Positions 31,378 through 39,051 of a stretch of DNA of 64,000 bases are shown here, one piece after another. The DNA comes from Geodermatophilus marinus (GTDB taxonomy: Bacteria > Actinomycetota > Actinomycetes > Mycobacteriales > Geodermatophilaceae). The notes under the pieces are model-generated. The model was given only the letters and a program-made list of their open reading frames with translations. It searched no databases and was not told the origin of the DNA. Numbering within the stretch: position 1 is the stretch's first letter; every line of letters starts with the position of its first letter. The stretch covers positions 124,001 to 188,000 of the forward strand of contig NZ_QVQH01000005.1 in NCBI RefSeq assembly GCF_003428645.1, in the 5' to 3' direction. Position numbers and translations under genes: made by a program.

Positions 31378-31835
31378 CCGCTGACCTCGACGCCGCCGCC
31401 GTCCTCGACGAGATGGGACCGGTCGACTACCTGGTCGTGGAGTTCCCCGTCGAGGGGCTGCGCGGGGAGATCTTCCCGCTCCTGGTCGACCTCGCGGACC
31501 GCGGGATCATCCGCGTCCTGGACCTCGCCTTCGTCCGCAAGGACGAGGACGGGACGGTCAGCACGGCCAGCGTCGTCGACGTGGCCGGCATGGCGGCGCT
31601 CGACGCCGGCCTGCTCGAGGGGGTCCGGTCGGGCCTGCTCGGCCCCGACGACCTCCACGAGGCGGCCGCGGCCATGGAGCCGGGCCGCGCGGCCGGCGTG
31701 CTGCTCTACGAGAACACCTGGGCCGCCCCCTTCGCCACGGCCTGCCGGCGCGCCGGCGCGCAGCTGGTCGCCAGCGGGCGGATCCCGGTCCAGTCGCTGC
31801 TCGCGGCGCTGGAGGAGACCGAACCGGCCGGCTGA
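31374..31835 (+). CDS. DUF6325 family protein
   Basis: This 153-residue soluble protein matches the DUF6325 pattern: MGPVDYLVVEFPVEGLRGEI, LVDLADRGIIRVLDLAFVRKDEDG read across about residues 38-61, GLLGPDDLHEAAAAMEPGRA and VLLYENTWAAPFATACRRAG. Such proteins occur across actinobacteria next to SHOCT and DUF1269 genes, exactly as here, and are often assumed to be stress-related; no activity is known. The ATG overlaps the MFS stop (ATGA). Confidence 0.82.
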   Translation: MTADLDAAAVLDEMGPVDYLVVEFPVEGLRGEIFPLLVDLADRGIIRVLDLAFVRKDEDGTVSTASVVDVAGMAALDAGLLEGVRSGLLGPDDLHEAAAAMEPGRAAGVLLYENTWAAPFATACRRAGAQLVASGRIPVQSLLAALEETEPAG

Positions 31836-31851
31836 GCCCGGTCGTCCACCG

Positions 31852-31885
31852 CCCAACCCACCGATCGACCCAACCCACCGATCGA
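31852..31885. repeat. 17-bp perfect tandem duplication before the SHOCT gene
   Basis: CCCAACCCACCGATCGA occurs twice back to back, ending just before the GAGGAGG ribosome binding site of the SHOCT gene. Confidence 0.9.
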
Positions 31886-31897
31886 CGAGGAGGTCCC

Positions 31898-32251
31898 ATG
31901 CCAGGTCTGCTCCGGGGGGTCGCACGCACCGCCGTGGTCGCGGGCACCGCGACCGCCGTCTCCAACCGGGTGTCCCGGCGCCAGGCCGGCCGCTGGGCCG
32001 GCCGGGACGCCGCCCAGCAACAGGCCGCCCCGCAACCGGCCTACCAGCAGCCGGCCTACCAGCAGCCGGCCTACCAGCAGCCGGCCTACCAGCAGCCGGC
32101 CTACCAGCAGCCGGCGCCCCCGCCCCCTGCGGCGGGGACCGACACCGACACGAGACTCGCCCAGCTGCGCGAACTGGGGCAGCTGCACGAGGCCGGCGTC
32201 CTGACCGACGAGGAGTTCGCCGAGCAGAAGCGCCGGATCCTGTCCTCCTGA
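31898..32251 (+). CDS. Small SHOCT protein with QQPAY repeats
   Basis: This 117-residue protein has a basic N-terminus (LLRGVARTAVVAGTATAV), a linker of five perfect QQPAY pentapeptides at about residues 47-71, a Pro stretch, and a C-terminal SHOCT domain (RLAQLRELGQLHEAGVLTDE, then EFAEQKRRILSS). The order is common in actinobacteria and may tether or oligomerise the protein. It lies between DUF6325 and DUF1269 genes on one strand. GAGGAGG precedes the ATG. Confidence 0.85.
   Translation: MPGLLRGVARTAVVAGTATAVSNRVSRRQAGRWAGRDAAQQQAAPQPAYQQPAYQQPAYQQPAYQQPAYQQPAPPPPAAGTDTDTRLAQLRELGQLHEAGVLTDEEFAEQKRRILSS
32036..32110 (+). repeat. 15-bp tandem repeat x5 encoding QQPAY
   Basis: The unit CCGGCCTACCAGCAG is repeated five times without change, a slippage-prone array within the SHOCT gene. 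Confidence 0.95.
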
Positions 32252-32259
32252 CCCGACGA

Positions 32260-32289
32260 CCCGAGCACCGACAACCCGAGCACCGACAA
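32260..32289. repeat. 15-bp tandem duplication before the DUF1269 gene
   Basis: CCCGAGCACCGACAA occurs twice back to back, followed by the start of a third unit that merges into the GAGGAG ribosome binding site. Confidence 0.9.
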
Positions 32290-32303
32290 CCCGAGGAGAA
32301 CCG

Positions 32304-32786
32304 ATGGCCACCATGACCGTGTGGAAGTTCCCGTCCCCCGACGGCGCCGACCTGGCCGAGGGGACGCTCAAGGACCTGCAGAAGCAGGGGCTGATCACCG
32401 TCCACGACGCCGCGGTCGTCAGTTACCCCGAGGGCGCGAAGAAGCCGAGGACCCGCCAGCTCAACAGCGTGGCCGCCGCCGGCGCCCTGGGCGGGGCCTT
32501 CTGGGGGATGCTCTTCGGGCTCATCTTCTTCGTCCCGCTGCTCGGCATGGCCGTCGGCGCGGCGTCGGGAGCTCTCGCCGGCAGCCTCACCGACGTGGGC
32601 ATCGACGACGACTTCATCAAGCGGGTCCGCGCGGAGATCAAGCCGGGCACCTCCGCCCTGTTCGTGCTCACCTCCGGCGCGGTGGTCGACCGGGTCCAGG
32701 ACGCCTTCGCGGGGCAGCAGATGCTGCTCATGGAGAGCAACCTGAGCCGCGAGCAGGAGGACAAGCTCCGCGAGGTCTTCGCCTGA
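32304..32786 (+). CDS. DUF1269 family membrane protein
   Basis: This 160-residue protein has the DUF1269 layout. It begins with a basic soluble segment (VWKFPSPDGADLAEGTLKDL, then GLITVHDAAVVSYPEG). A hydrophobic glycine-rich hairpin comes next (AGALGGAFWGMLFGLIFFVP, then GMAVGAASGALAGSL). A soluble C-terminal half with DDDFIKRVRAEIKPGTSALF completes it. The function is unknown; it is a frequent neighbour of SHOCT and DUF6325 genes. A strong hairpin follows, ending this operon. Confidence 0.88.
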   Translation: MATMTVWKFPSPDGADLAEGTLKDLQKQGLITVHDAAVVSYPEGAKKPRTRQLNSVAAAGALGGAFWGMLFGLIFFVPLLGMAVGAASGALAGSLTDVGIDDDFIKRVRAEIKPGTSALFVLTSGAVVDRVQDAFAGQQMLLMESNLSREQEDKLREVFA

Positions 32787-32823
32787 GGCTCCCGCTCGGG
32801 ATCCCCGCGTCCCCGAGGACGCG

Positions 32824-32865
32824 AGCGGTGCCCACGCCCCGGGTCCCCGGGACGTGGGCACCGCT
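32824..32865. terminator. Bidirectional hairpin terminator
   Basis: Perfect 13-bp arms (AGCGGTGCCCACG and its complement) enclose a GC-rich centre that itself is palindromic. It lies between the convergent DUF1269 gene and the STAS/SpoIIAA-like gene. Confidence 0.85.
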
Positions 32866-32874
32866 GCCGTGCGG

Positions 32875-33288
32875 TCAGCCCGCCGGCGCCGCGCCGGCCG
32901 TCGCCTGCTCGCCCGCCGTCTCCTCGTCGGCGGCGACCCACGCCTTGGCCCGGTCCAGCTCACGGACGGGGAAGGCGCGCATCCGGCCGGGCAGCAGCAC
33001 GGAGAGGACCCGCATCGCCGGGCGGAGCCACTCCTCGTCGCTGACCACCGCGACGCGCTCCCACGCGGTCGGGTGCCGCGCGGCGAAGCCGAGCTCGGCA
33101 CCGGTCGCGTCACCCTCGTGCTCCCGGACCTCGGGGCCCAGGACGTACAGCAGCCGGATCTTGCGGCCCTCGGCCACCTCGCGACGCAGGACCGGGGCGA
33201 CCACCTCGTCGAAGTCGTCGTCGTCGACCTCCCCGCCGGCGGTGAAGCCGAGGGTGCCCGGTGGCATGTCGTGCATTCTCCTGAGCAT
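32875..33288 (-). CDS. STAS/SpoIIAA-like (SEC14-type fold) small protein
   Basis: This 137-residue protein resembles the SpoIIAA-like family (DUF3478-type): GTLGFTAGGEVDDDDFDEVV, VLRREVAEGRKIRLLYVLGP, VAVVSDEEWLRPAMRVLSVL and PGRMRAFPVRELDRAKAWV. These proteins have an alpha/beta fold related to anti-sigma-factor antagonists, but most have no known partner. The ATG at 33288 has CAGGAGGACGCG upstream. The three-helix-bundle gene lies 60 bp upstream on the same strand and may be co-transcribed. Confidence 0.8.
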   Translation of the reverse strand: MLRRMHDMPPGTLGFTAGGEVDDDDFDEVVAPVLRREVAEGRKIRLLYVLGPEVREHEGDATGAELGFAARHPTAWERVAVVSDEEWLRPAMRVLSVLLPGRMRAFPVRELDRAKAWVAADEETAGEQATAGAAPAG

Positions 33289-33348
33289 CGCGTCCTCCTG
33301 GTCGCATCGTGTCCTGACCTGCCCGCCGGCCACCTCCGCCGGCGCAGC

Positions 33349-33645
33349 TCACCGGCTCGCGACGAGTCGTGCGGGTTCCGCGCGGGGGCGCGGGACGGTC
33401 CCGGCGTCCGCGGGTGCCGCCGCCTCCCGGGCACGCTGCCGGTAGGCCGCCCGCAGCTCCTTCTCCACCAGGACGGGGACGAAGGTCTGCACCCGGGCCC
33501 CGGCGAAGCGCGCGACCACCAGTGCGGCCCGGGCCTCGACCTCCGGCCGGGGGACGCCGTACGCCTCGCTGATCCGCTCCACCAGCGGCCCGACGAAGTC
33601 GGCCCCGGGTGATCCGGCCGGATGGCGGGTCGGCCTGTCGGTCAC
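33349..33645 (-). CDS. Three-helix-bundle dimerisation-domain protein
   Basis: This 98-residue protein contains the pattern GPLVERISEAYGVPRPEVEA, ALVVARFAGARVQTFVPVLV and EKELRAAYRQRARE. It matches a small actinobacterial three-helix-bundle dimerisation domain whose role is unknown. The GTG start has GAGGGGAGCGGGCACC upstream. A MalT-box-like repeat ends 62 bp upstream, consistent with this gene heading a two-gene operon with the STAS-like gene. Confidence 0.7.
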   Translation of the reverse strand: MTDRPTRHPAGSPGADFVGPLVERISEAYGVPRPEVEARAALVVARFAGARVQTFVPVLVEKELRAAYRQRAREAAAPADAGTVPRPRAEPARLVASR

Positions 33646-33707
33646 GGTGCCCGCTCCCCTCGCCGGTGGTGCCGGACGCAGGGTGGCCCACCCCGGTCCC
33701 ACCGGGG

Positions 33708-33726
33708 ATCACCCCGGCCGGATGAC
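33708..33726. promoter_or_regulatory. MalT-box-like inverted repeat (copy 10)
   Basis: ATCACCC-CGGCC-GGATGAC, 62 bp upstream of the three-helix-bundle gene on the minus strand. It is the last copy found; none was seen in the catabolic region to the right. Confidence 0.6.
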
Positions 33727-33772
33727 CGGCGCGGGAGGCGCTCCCGGTCGCGGGCCCGCCCCCGGCCGCCGC

Positions 33773-34981
33773 TCACCGGGCGGGTTCGACCCGCCCGGTG
33801 ACCTCGCCGAGGGCGATCCGGCCGCCGCCGGCGCCCGGGGCGGTGGCGGTGATGGTGACCTCGTCGCCGTCGGCGAGGAAGGTGCGGGTGGTGCCCTCGG
33901 CGAGCGACAGCGGCTCCTTCCCGCCCCAGGACAGCTCGATGAGCGAGCCGCGCTGGTCGCGGTCGGGGCCGGAGACGGTGCCCGAGGCGTAGAGGTCGCC
34001 GGTGCGCAGGGAGGCGCCGTTGGCGGTCAGATGCGCCAGCTGCTGGGCCGGGGTCCAGTACATGCCGCCGAACGGCGGGCGGGAGACGACCTCCCCGTTG
34101 AGCCGCACCTCCAGGGTGAGGTCCAGGCCCCACGGCTCGGCGCCGGTGTCGTCGAGGTAGGGCTGCAGCGGCACGTCGCGGGCCGGCGGGGCGACCCGGG
34201 CGGCCTGCAGGGCGGCCAGCGGCACCACCCAGGGGGAGACCGAGGTGAGGAAGGACTTGCCGAGGAAGGGCCCGAGCGGCACGTACTCCCAGGCCTGCAG
34301 GTCGCGCGCCGACCAGTCGTTGACCAGGCAGACGCCGAAGACGTGGTCGGCGAAGGCGCCGATCGGCACCGGGGTGCCCAGCTCGGAGCCGGCGCCGACG
34401 ACGAACCCGACCTCGGCCTCGATGTCCAGGCGCTGCGAGGGCCCGGACGTCGGGGCGTCGTCGGCCGGGGCCTTGCGCTGCCCGGCCGGGCGGACGACGG
34501 GGGTGCCGGAGACGGCCACGGTGCCGGCGCGGCCGTGGTAGCCGATCGGCAGGTGCGTCCAGTTCGGCGTCAGCGGCTCGGAGTCGGGGCGGAACATCCG
34601 GCCGAGGTTCTCCGCGTGGTGCCGGGAGGAGTAGAAGTCGACGTAGTCGGCGACCTCGACCGGCAGGTGCATCCGCACCCGGTCGCGGGGGAGCAGGTGC
34701 GGCTGCACCCGGGCCCGGAGGGCCCCGTCGGTGAGCCACCCGGTGATCCGCTCGCGCAGGTCGGCCCAGGCCCGCGGCCCGCGGGCCAGGAAGGCGTTGA
34801 GCGAGCCGGTGCCGTGCAGCGGGTCGCCGGTGACCGCCGCGAGGTCGAGGACGGCGTCCCCGACCGCGACCCCGGTGCGCCGGCGGCCCGAGGCGTCGGA
34901 GAAGACCCCGTAGGGCAGGTTGTCGAGGCCGTAGCCGGTGCCGGCGGGGAGGTCCAGCCAGGTCGCTCCCGGATCGCTCAT
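33773..34981 (-). CDS. fahA: Fumarylacetoacetase
   Basis: This 402-residue enzyme hydrolyses fumarylacetoacetate to fumarate and acetoacetate, the last step of homogentisate breakdown. An N-terminal SH3-like domain (NLPYGVFSDASGRRRTGVAV) precedes the catalytic domain with DFYSSRHHAENLGRMFRPDS, YHGRAGTVAVSGTPVVRP, the metal ligands in LDIEAEVGFVVG, and NDWSARDLQAWEYVPLGPFL with FLGKSF. Length matches the family. Its ATG overlaps the HmgA stop by 4 bp. Fumarylacetoacetate is made from maleylacetoacetate by an isomerase that is not in the window. Confidence 0.95.
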   Translation of the reverse strand: MSDPGATWLDLPAGTGYGLDNLPYGVFSDASGRRRTGVAVGDAVLDLAAVTGDPLHGTGSLNAFLARGPRAWADLRERITGWLTDGALRARVQPHLLPRDRVRMHLPVEVADYVDFYSSRHHAENLGRMFRPDSEPLTPNWTHLPIGYHGRAGTVAVSGTPVVRPAGQRKAPADDAPTSGPSQRLDIEAEVGFVVGAGSELGTPVPIGAFADHVFGVCLVNDWSARDLQAWEYVPLGPFLGKSFLTSVSPWVVPLAALQAARVAPPARDVPLQPYLDDTGAEPWGLDLTLEVRLNGEVVSRPPFGGMYWTPAQQLAHLTANGASLRTGDLYASGTVSGPDRDQRGSLIELSWGGKEPLSLAEGTTRTFLADGDEVTITATAPGAGGGRIALGEVTGRVEPAR

Positions 34982-36183
34982 GCGCCCGGCCCCCGGCCGG
35001 ACCAGGTCCAGGCGTACTTCCCGTCGTCGGCAGCGGTGCCGGCCTCGCCGAGGTCCAGCGGGCGGAAGGTGTCGACCATGACCGCGGTCTCGTCGAAGTA
35101 CTCGACGCCCAGGGCGTTCTCGATCGCGCCCGGCTGCGGGCCGTGGGAGTGCCCGCCGGGGTGCAGGCTGATCGAGCCCTTGCCGATGCCCGAGCCCTTG
35201 CGGGCCTCGTAGTCGCCGTCGACGTAGAACATGACCTCATCGGAGTCGACGTTGGAGTGGTAGTAGGGCACCGGTACGGCCAGCGGGTGGTAGTCGACCT
35301 TGCGGGGCACGAAGTTGCAGATGACGAAGTTCTGCCCCTCGAAGACCTGGTGCACCGGCGGCGGCTGGTGCACGCGACCGGTGATCGGCTCGAAGTCGGC
35401 GATGTTGAAGGCGTAGGGGTAGAGGTGCCCGTCCCAGCCGACCACGTCGAAGGGGTGCCCGGGCAGCACGTGGACGGTGCCGGCCAGCCCGCCGGGGCCG
35501 CGCCCGCGGTGCTTGACGTAGACCTCGACGTCGCTGCCCTCCCGCACGAGGGGCTCGGCGGGGGCGCGCAGGTCCCGCTCGCAGTAGGGGGAGTGCTCGA
35601 GGAACTGCCCGTACCTCGACAGGTAGCGCTTGGGCGGGGCGATGTGGCTGTTGGCCTCGACCGCGTAGGTGCGCAGCGGCTCGGTCCCGGTGGGGATCCA
35701 GCGGTGCGTGGTGGTGCGCGGCAGGATGACGTAGTCGCCGCGGCCGACCTCCAGCGCGCCGAAGACGGTCTCCACGGTGGCCGACCCGCGCTCGACGTAG
35801 ACGCACTCGTCGCCGGTGGCGTTGCGGTAGTACGGGCTGGGCAGCGACGAGACCGCGTAGGAGATGCGGACGTCGGCGTTGCCCAACACCAGCCGCCGGC
35901 CGGTGACCGGGTCGACGGCCTTGTGCTCCTCGCCCGGGAACAGGTCGTGCAGCTTCAGGTGCCGCGGCACCAGGGGTGCGTTCGGGGTCAGCGACTGGTC
36001 GGGCAGCTCCCAGGGGCGGGCGTCGACGATCGCCGAGGGCACGCCCGCGTGGTAGAGCAGCGCCGAGTCGGACGAGAAGCCCTCCTCGCCGACCAGCTCC
36101 TCGTGGTAGAGCCGGCCGTCGGGACGGCGGAACTGGGTGTGCCGCTTCGGCGGGACCTCGCCCACCTGCCGGTAGAACGCCAT
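34978..36183 (-). CDS. hmgA: Homogentisate 1,2-dioxygenase
   Basis: This 401-residue cupin-type iron dioxygenase opens the ring of homogentisate to maleylacetoacetate. Recognisable parts are QVGEVPPKRHTQFRRPDGRL at the start, the central DYVILPRTTTHRWIPTG and the iron site YYHSNVDSDEVMFYVDGDYE, with the third ligand region HPGGHSHGPQPGAIE. The ATG has AAGGAGG at 10 bases, an excellent ribosome binding site. It is followed by fahA in overlap. A 131-bp gap with a palindromic repeat separates it from the FAD hydroxylase gene on the same strand. Confidence 0.95.
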   Translation of the reverse strand: MAFYRQVGEVPPKRHTQFRRPDGRLYHEELVGEEGFSSDSALLYHAGVPSAIVDARPWELPDQSLTPNAPLVPRHLKLHDLFPGEEHKAVDPVTGRRLVLGNADVRISYAVSSLPSPYYRNATGDECVYVERGSATVETVFGALEVGRGDYVILPRTTTHRWIPTGTEPLRTYAVEANSHIAPPKRYLSRYGQFLEHSPYCERDLRAPAEPLVREGSDVEVYVKHRGRGPGGLAGTVHVLPGHPFDVVGWDGHLYPYAFNIADFEPITGRVHQPPPVHQVFEGQNFVICNFVPRKVDYHPLAVPVPYYHSNVDSDEVMFYVDGDYEARKGSGIGKGSISLHPGGHSHGPQPGAIENALGVEYFDETAVMVDTFRPLDLGEAGTAADDGKYAWTWSGRGPGA

Positions 36184-36227
36184 CGGGCATTACCTCCTTC
36201 GGCCCCCGTGCGGGGTCCCGCCGCCGG

Positions 36228-36279
36228 CCCTCCTGCAGGGTCCCGCCACGAGCGTGCGAGTGGTGGGGAGGCAGGAGGG
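36228..36279. repeat. ACCACTCGC-type palindromic element (intergenic copy)
   Basis: CCCTCCTGC at the left and GCAGGAGGG at the right close a hairpin whose centre reads CGCCACGAGCGTGCGAGTGG. On the other strand the core is CCACTCGCACGCTCGTGG, related to the in-gene copy at 36515 and the elements at 53976 and 60911. It lies between two co-directional genes of the homogentisate cluster. Confidence 0.75.
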
Positions 36280-36314
36280 TCCTTCTCCGGCGGGGGGCAC
36301 GGGGGTCCTCTTCT

Positions 36315-37946
36315 CTAGGCCGGGACGGGGGAGGGGATCGGGCAGGCCAGGGACCGCGCCACCGCGCCGGCCACCGCGGCCGGGTCGGTGAGGACGGCGG
36401 CGACGTGCGCGTCGGGGCGCAGCACCCAGAGCTCGCCGGGGCGGGCGCCCAGCGCCTCGGCGAGCAGCCCGCTCGGGTCGAGGTCGCCGATGCGGTGCAC
36501 GGCCACGGGGGGAGGGCCTCCCTGCCCCCCACCACTCGCGAGCTCGCGGTGGGCCCCTGCCGGGAGGCCGGACGAGTCGGGCACCGAGGCGCCGTCCCCG
36601 AGCAGGACGGTGACGCCCTCGCGGGCCAGCCGGCGCAGCCGGACGACGTCCGGCCGGCCCGGCACCGTCACCGGGCAGTCGGGCACCAGCACCCCGGGGG
36701 CGGGCACCGGGACCTCGCCGCGGGCCGGGCGGCCGGGGAACGGGCGCTGCGGGTCGGGGGTGGTGAGGGGGGAGTCGACGTACCAGAACGGTTCGGCCAG
36801 CCGGCCGGAGTCGACCTGCGCCCGCGCGGCCGGGTCCGTCGCCGCCCGCTCGAGCACGTCGAGCCGGTGCGCGGCCTCCTCGGGCGTGCCGGGGACCAGG
36901 AAGCGCATCGTCGCCCCGGTGACGTCGAGGTTCTCCAGGGCCGCGGCGTGCCGCTCGGCGTGGTAGCTCTCCAGCAGTTCCTCCGGCGCCCACCCGTGGC
37001 GCACGAAGGCGATCTTCCAGGCGGCGTTCTCCGCGTCCAGGACCCCCGAGTTCAGCCCGCGCGCCCCGAAGGGGCTGACCAGGTGGGCGGCATCGCCGGC
37101 GACCAGCACCCGCCCGACCCGCATCCGGTCGACCACGCGGGAGTGGAACCGGTAGACCGACTTCCACACGATCTCGTAGCCGCGGTCGCCGATGACCTGC
37201 CGGATCCGCCGGTCCAGCGCCCCGGAGGCCTCTTCGGCGGCCAGGTCGAACTCCGGCGGCACCTGCCAGTCGATCCGGAAGGTCGAGTCGGGGCAGGGGT
37301 GGATGAGCACCTGGCGGCCCGGGTTCCACACCGGGTCGAAGTAGAAGCGCCGCTCGGTCTCCCAGCCGGGCAGGTCGGTGCGGATGTCGCAGATGAGGAA
37401 CTGGTCGCCGAAGGTCTGCCCGTCGAAGTCCAGCCCCAGCACCCGGCGGACGGCGTCCCCCCGGGCGCCGGCGCAGGCGACGAGGTGGCTGCCGCGGACC
37501 TCCGTGCCGTCCGCGCACGCCACGGTGACCCCGCTGCCGTCCTGCGCGATGCCGACCGCCTCCGCGCCCCAGCGCACCTCGATGCGGGGCTCGGCGGCGA
37601 TCCGCTCGTCGAGCAGCTCCTCGGTCTCGCACTGGGAGATGTTGACGAACGGCGGGAAGGGGGAGCGGCCGCGGTCGGCGAAGGCGAAGGAGAACAGCTC
37701 GCGGTCGCGGTGGAAGGTGCGCGCCGTCGTCCACGTGACGCCGCGGCGGGCGACCTCCGCGCCGACGCCGACGGCGTCCCACACGTCGAGGACGTCGCGC
37801 TGCTGGCAGATCGCCTTGCTGCCGACCGGGTCGCGCTCGGGGCGGGCGTCGAGGACGACGACCGGCAGCCCCCAGCGCGCCAGCAGCAGCGCGGCGGTCT
37901 GCCCGACGGGGCCGCAGCCCAGCACGAGGACGGGGAGGTCGCCCAC
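36315..37946 (-). CDS. FAD-dependent aromatic hydroxylase (MhpA/PheA-like)
   Basis: This 543-residue flavoprotein monooxygenase has the FAD fingerprint LVLGCGPVGQTAALLLARWG (about 7-26), the SKAICQQRDVLDVWDAVGVG segment typical of MhpA-like hydroxylases, the DG-type motif near CADGTEVRGSHLVACAGARG, and the second FAD motif RVLVAGDAAHLVSPFGARGLN. A thioredoxin-like C-terminal domain is expected in such proteins. Placed before hmgA, it probably makes homogentisate or a precursor from a monohydroxylated phenylacetate; that is inference. The GTG start lies 3 bp after the MBL-protein stop. A palindromic repeat interrupts the region for residues 460-478. Confidence 0.85.
   Translation of the reverse strand: MGDLPVLVLGCGPVGQTAALLLARWGLPVVVLDARPERDPVGSKAICQQRDVLDVWDAVGVGAEVARRGVTWTTARTFHRDRELFSFAFADRGRSPFPPFVNISQCETEELLDERIAAEPRIEVRWGAEAVGIAQDGSGVTVACADGTEVRGSHLVACAGARGDAVRRVLGLDFDGQTFGDQFLICDIRTDLPGWETERRFYFDPVWNPGRQVLIHPCPDSTFRIDWQVPPEFDLAAEEASGALDRRIRQVIGDRGYEIVWKSVYRFHSRVVDRMRVGRVLVAGDAAHLVSPFGARGLNSGVLDAENAAWKIAFVRHGWAPEELLESYHAERHAAALENLDVTGATMRFLVPGTPEEAAHRLDVLERAATDPAARAQVDSGRLAEPFWYVDSPLTTPDPQRPFPGRPARGEVPVPAPGVLVPDCPVTVPGRPDVVRLRRLAREGVTVLLGDGASVPDSSGLPAGAHRELASGGGQGGPPPVAVHRIGDLDPSGLLAEALGARPGELWVLRPDAHVAAVLTDPAAVAGAVARSLACPIPSPVPA
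36515..36569. repeat. ACCACTCGC-type palindromic element inside the FAD hydroxylase gene
   Basis: GGCCTCCC and GGGAGGCC close a hairpin with the centre CCACCACTCGCGAGCTCGCG. It resembles the intergenic copy at 36228 and is translated as a Gly/Ala/Pro-rich loop (residues 460-478, LPAGAHRELASGGGQGGPP). Confidence 0.7.
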
Positions 37947-37949
37947 GGC

Positions 37950-38912
37950 TCAGCCCTGCAGCTCGGCCCAGACGGCACGGTCGCGCTCGGCGGTCCAGAT
38001 GACGGGCCGCTCGACGCCGGCGAACTCGTCCCACAGCCGGGAGACGTCGAAGGGCAGGCAGTGCTCGAAGATCGGCCAGGCGCCGTACTGCGGGGCCAGC
38101 GCGGCGTGGGTGGCCTCGAACGCCTCCTTGAGCGTGCCGCCGGCGCGGTGCACGTCGCCCACCGTGCGCTGCATGGTGAGCAGGAAGTCGCGGGTCTGCT
38201 CGATGGCGGCGTCGACCTCGCCGCGGCCGCGGGCGATCTTCCCGCGGCCGCCGACCAGCTGCTCGGCCCCGAGGGCCTTGACCCGGTCGAGGGTGCCGGC
38301 GGCCCAGTCGAAGTGGAAGGCGTCGCCGGTGTAGAGCGCGGCCTGGGACTCCACCAGGTCGCCGGCGAACACGATCTCCTGCTCCGGCAGCCAGGCGACG
38401 ATGTCGCCCTCGGTGTGGCCGCGGCCGAGGTGCTCGAGCACCAGCTCGCCGCGGTCCCCGCCGAGCTCGATGGTGAGCCGGTCGCGGAAGGTCATCGTCG
38501 GCCAGGTAAGGCCGGGGATGGACTCGGGCTCCTCGAACAGCCGGGGCATCCGGCCGTACTCGCTCTCCCAGTCCTCCTTCCCGCGCTCGGCGATCAGGTG
38601 CTTGGTCTGCTCGGAGCTGACGACCACCTCGGCGTCGAAGGCGCTGGCGCCCAGCACGCGGACGGCGTGGTAGTGCGACAGCACCAGGTAGCGCACCGGC
38701 TTGTCGGTGTGCTCGCGCAGCCTGGCCAGCCAGCGGCGGGCGGCGACCGGGGTGGCCAGGGCCTCGAAGCAGACGAGGAAGTCCTCGCCCTCGATCGCGC
38801 CGAGGTTCGGGTCGCCCTCGGCGGTCAGCGCGTACACGCCGTCGGCGAGCACCTCGAGGGTCTGCTCCTTGACGCCCAGGTCGGCGGAGGAGGCGAAGGG
38901 CTTGGCGGCCAT
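37950..38912 (-). CDS. MBL-fold metallo-hydrolase with altered metal motif
   Basis: This 320-residue metallo-beta-lactamase-fold protein begins MAAKPFASSADLGVKEQTLE. The first metal motif, usually HxHxDH, reads HYHAVR (in LVLSHYHAVRVLGASAFDA), so the Asp and third His are missing. The second-half motifs GRGHTEGDIVAWLPEQEIVF and AGDLVESQAAL are intact, with a later HFDW. It is first in an operon with the FAD hydroxylase, HmgA and FahA, and has a clear promoter. Its reaction is unknown; a lactone or thioester hydrolase step of aromatic breakdown would fit but is inference. Confidence 0.82.
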   Translation of the reverse strand: MAAKPFASSADLGVKEQTLEVLADGVYALTAEGDPNLGAIEGEDFLVCFEALATPVAARRWLARLREHTDKPVRYLVLSHYHAVRVLGASAFDAEVVVSSEQTKHLIAERGKEDWESEYGRMPRLFEEPESIPGLTWPTMTFRDRLTIELGGDRGELVLEHLGRGHTEGDIVAWLPEQEIVFAGDLVESQAALYTGDAFHFDWAAGTLDRVKALGAEQLVGGRGKIARGRGEVDAAIEQTRDFLLTMQRTVGDVHRAGGTLKEAFEATHAALAPQYGAWPIFEHCLPFDVSRLWDEFAGVERPVIWTAERDRAVWAELQG

Positions 38913-38975
38913 GGAGAACTCCCGGTGCGTGTTCTATATGCGAGCGATGCATCCGCTTTCCGCAACAACCGTACG
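38913..38975 (-). promoter_or_regulatory. Promoter of the homogentisate operon
   Basis: This is one of the few A+T-rich stretches in the region. On the minus strand TATAGA (38933-38938) is a good -10, about 20 bases before the MBL-protein ATG. Upstream, TTGTTGCGGAAAG and the symmetric ATGCGAGCGATGCAT could bind an activator or repressor, perhaps IclR-type. No regulator gene lies next to it in the window. Confidence 0.55.
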
Positions 38976-39051
38976 TCGCTGTGGTCGCGGGCACAACACC
39001 CCCGATGCTGCTCCGCCGGGCCGGTCCGCGCGACGCCCCCGCGTGCCGGGG

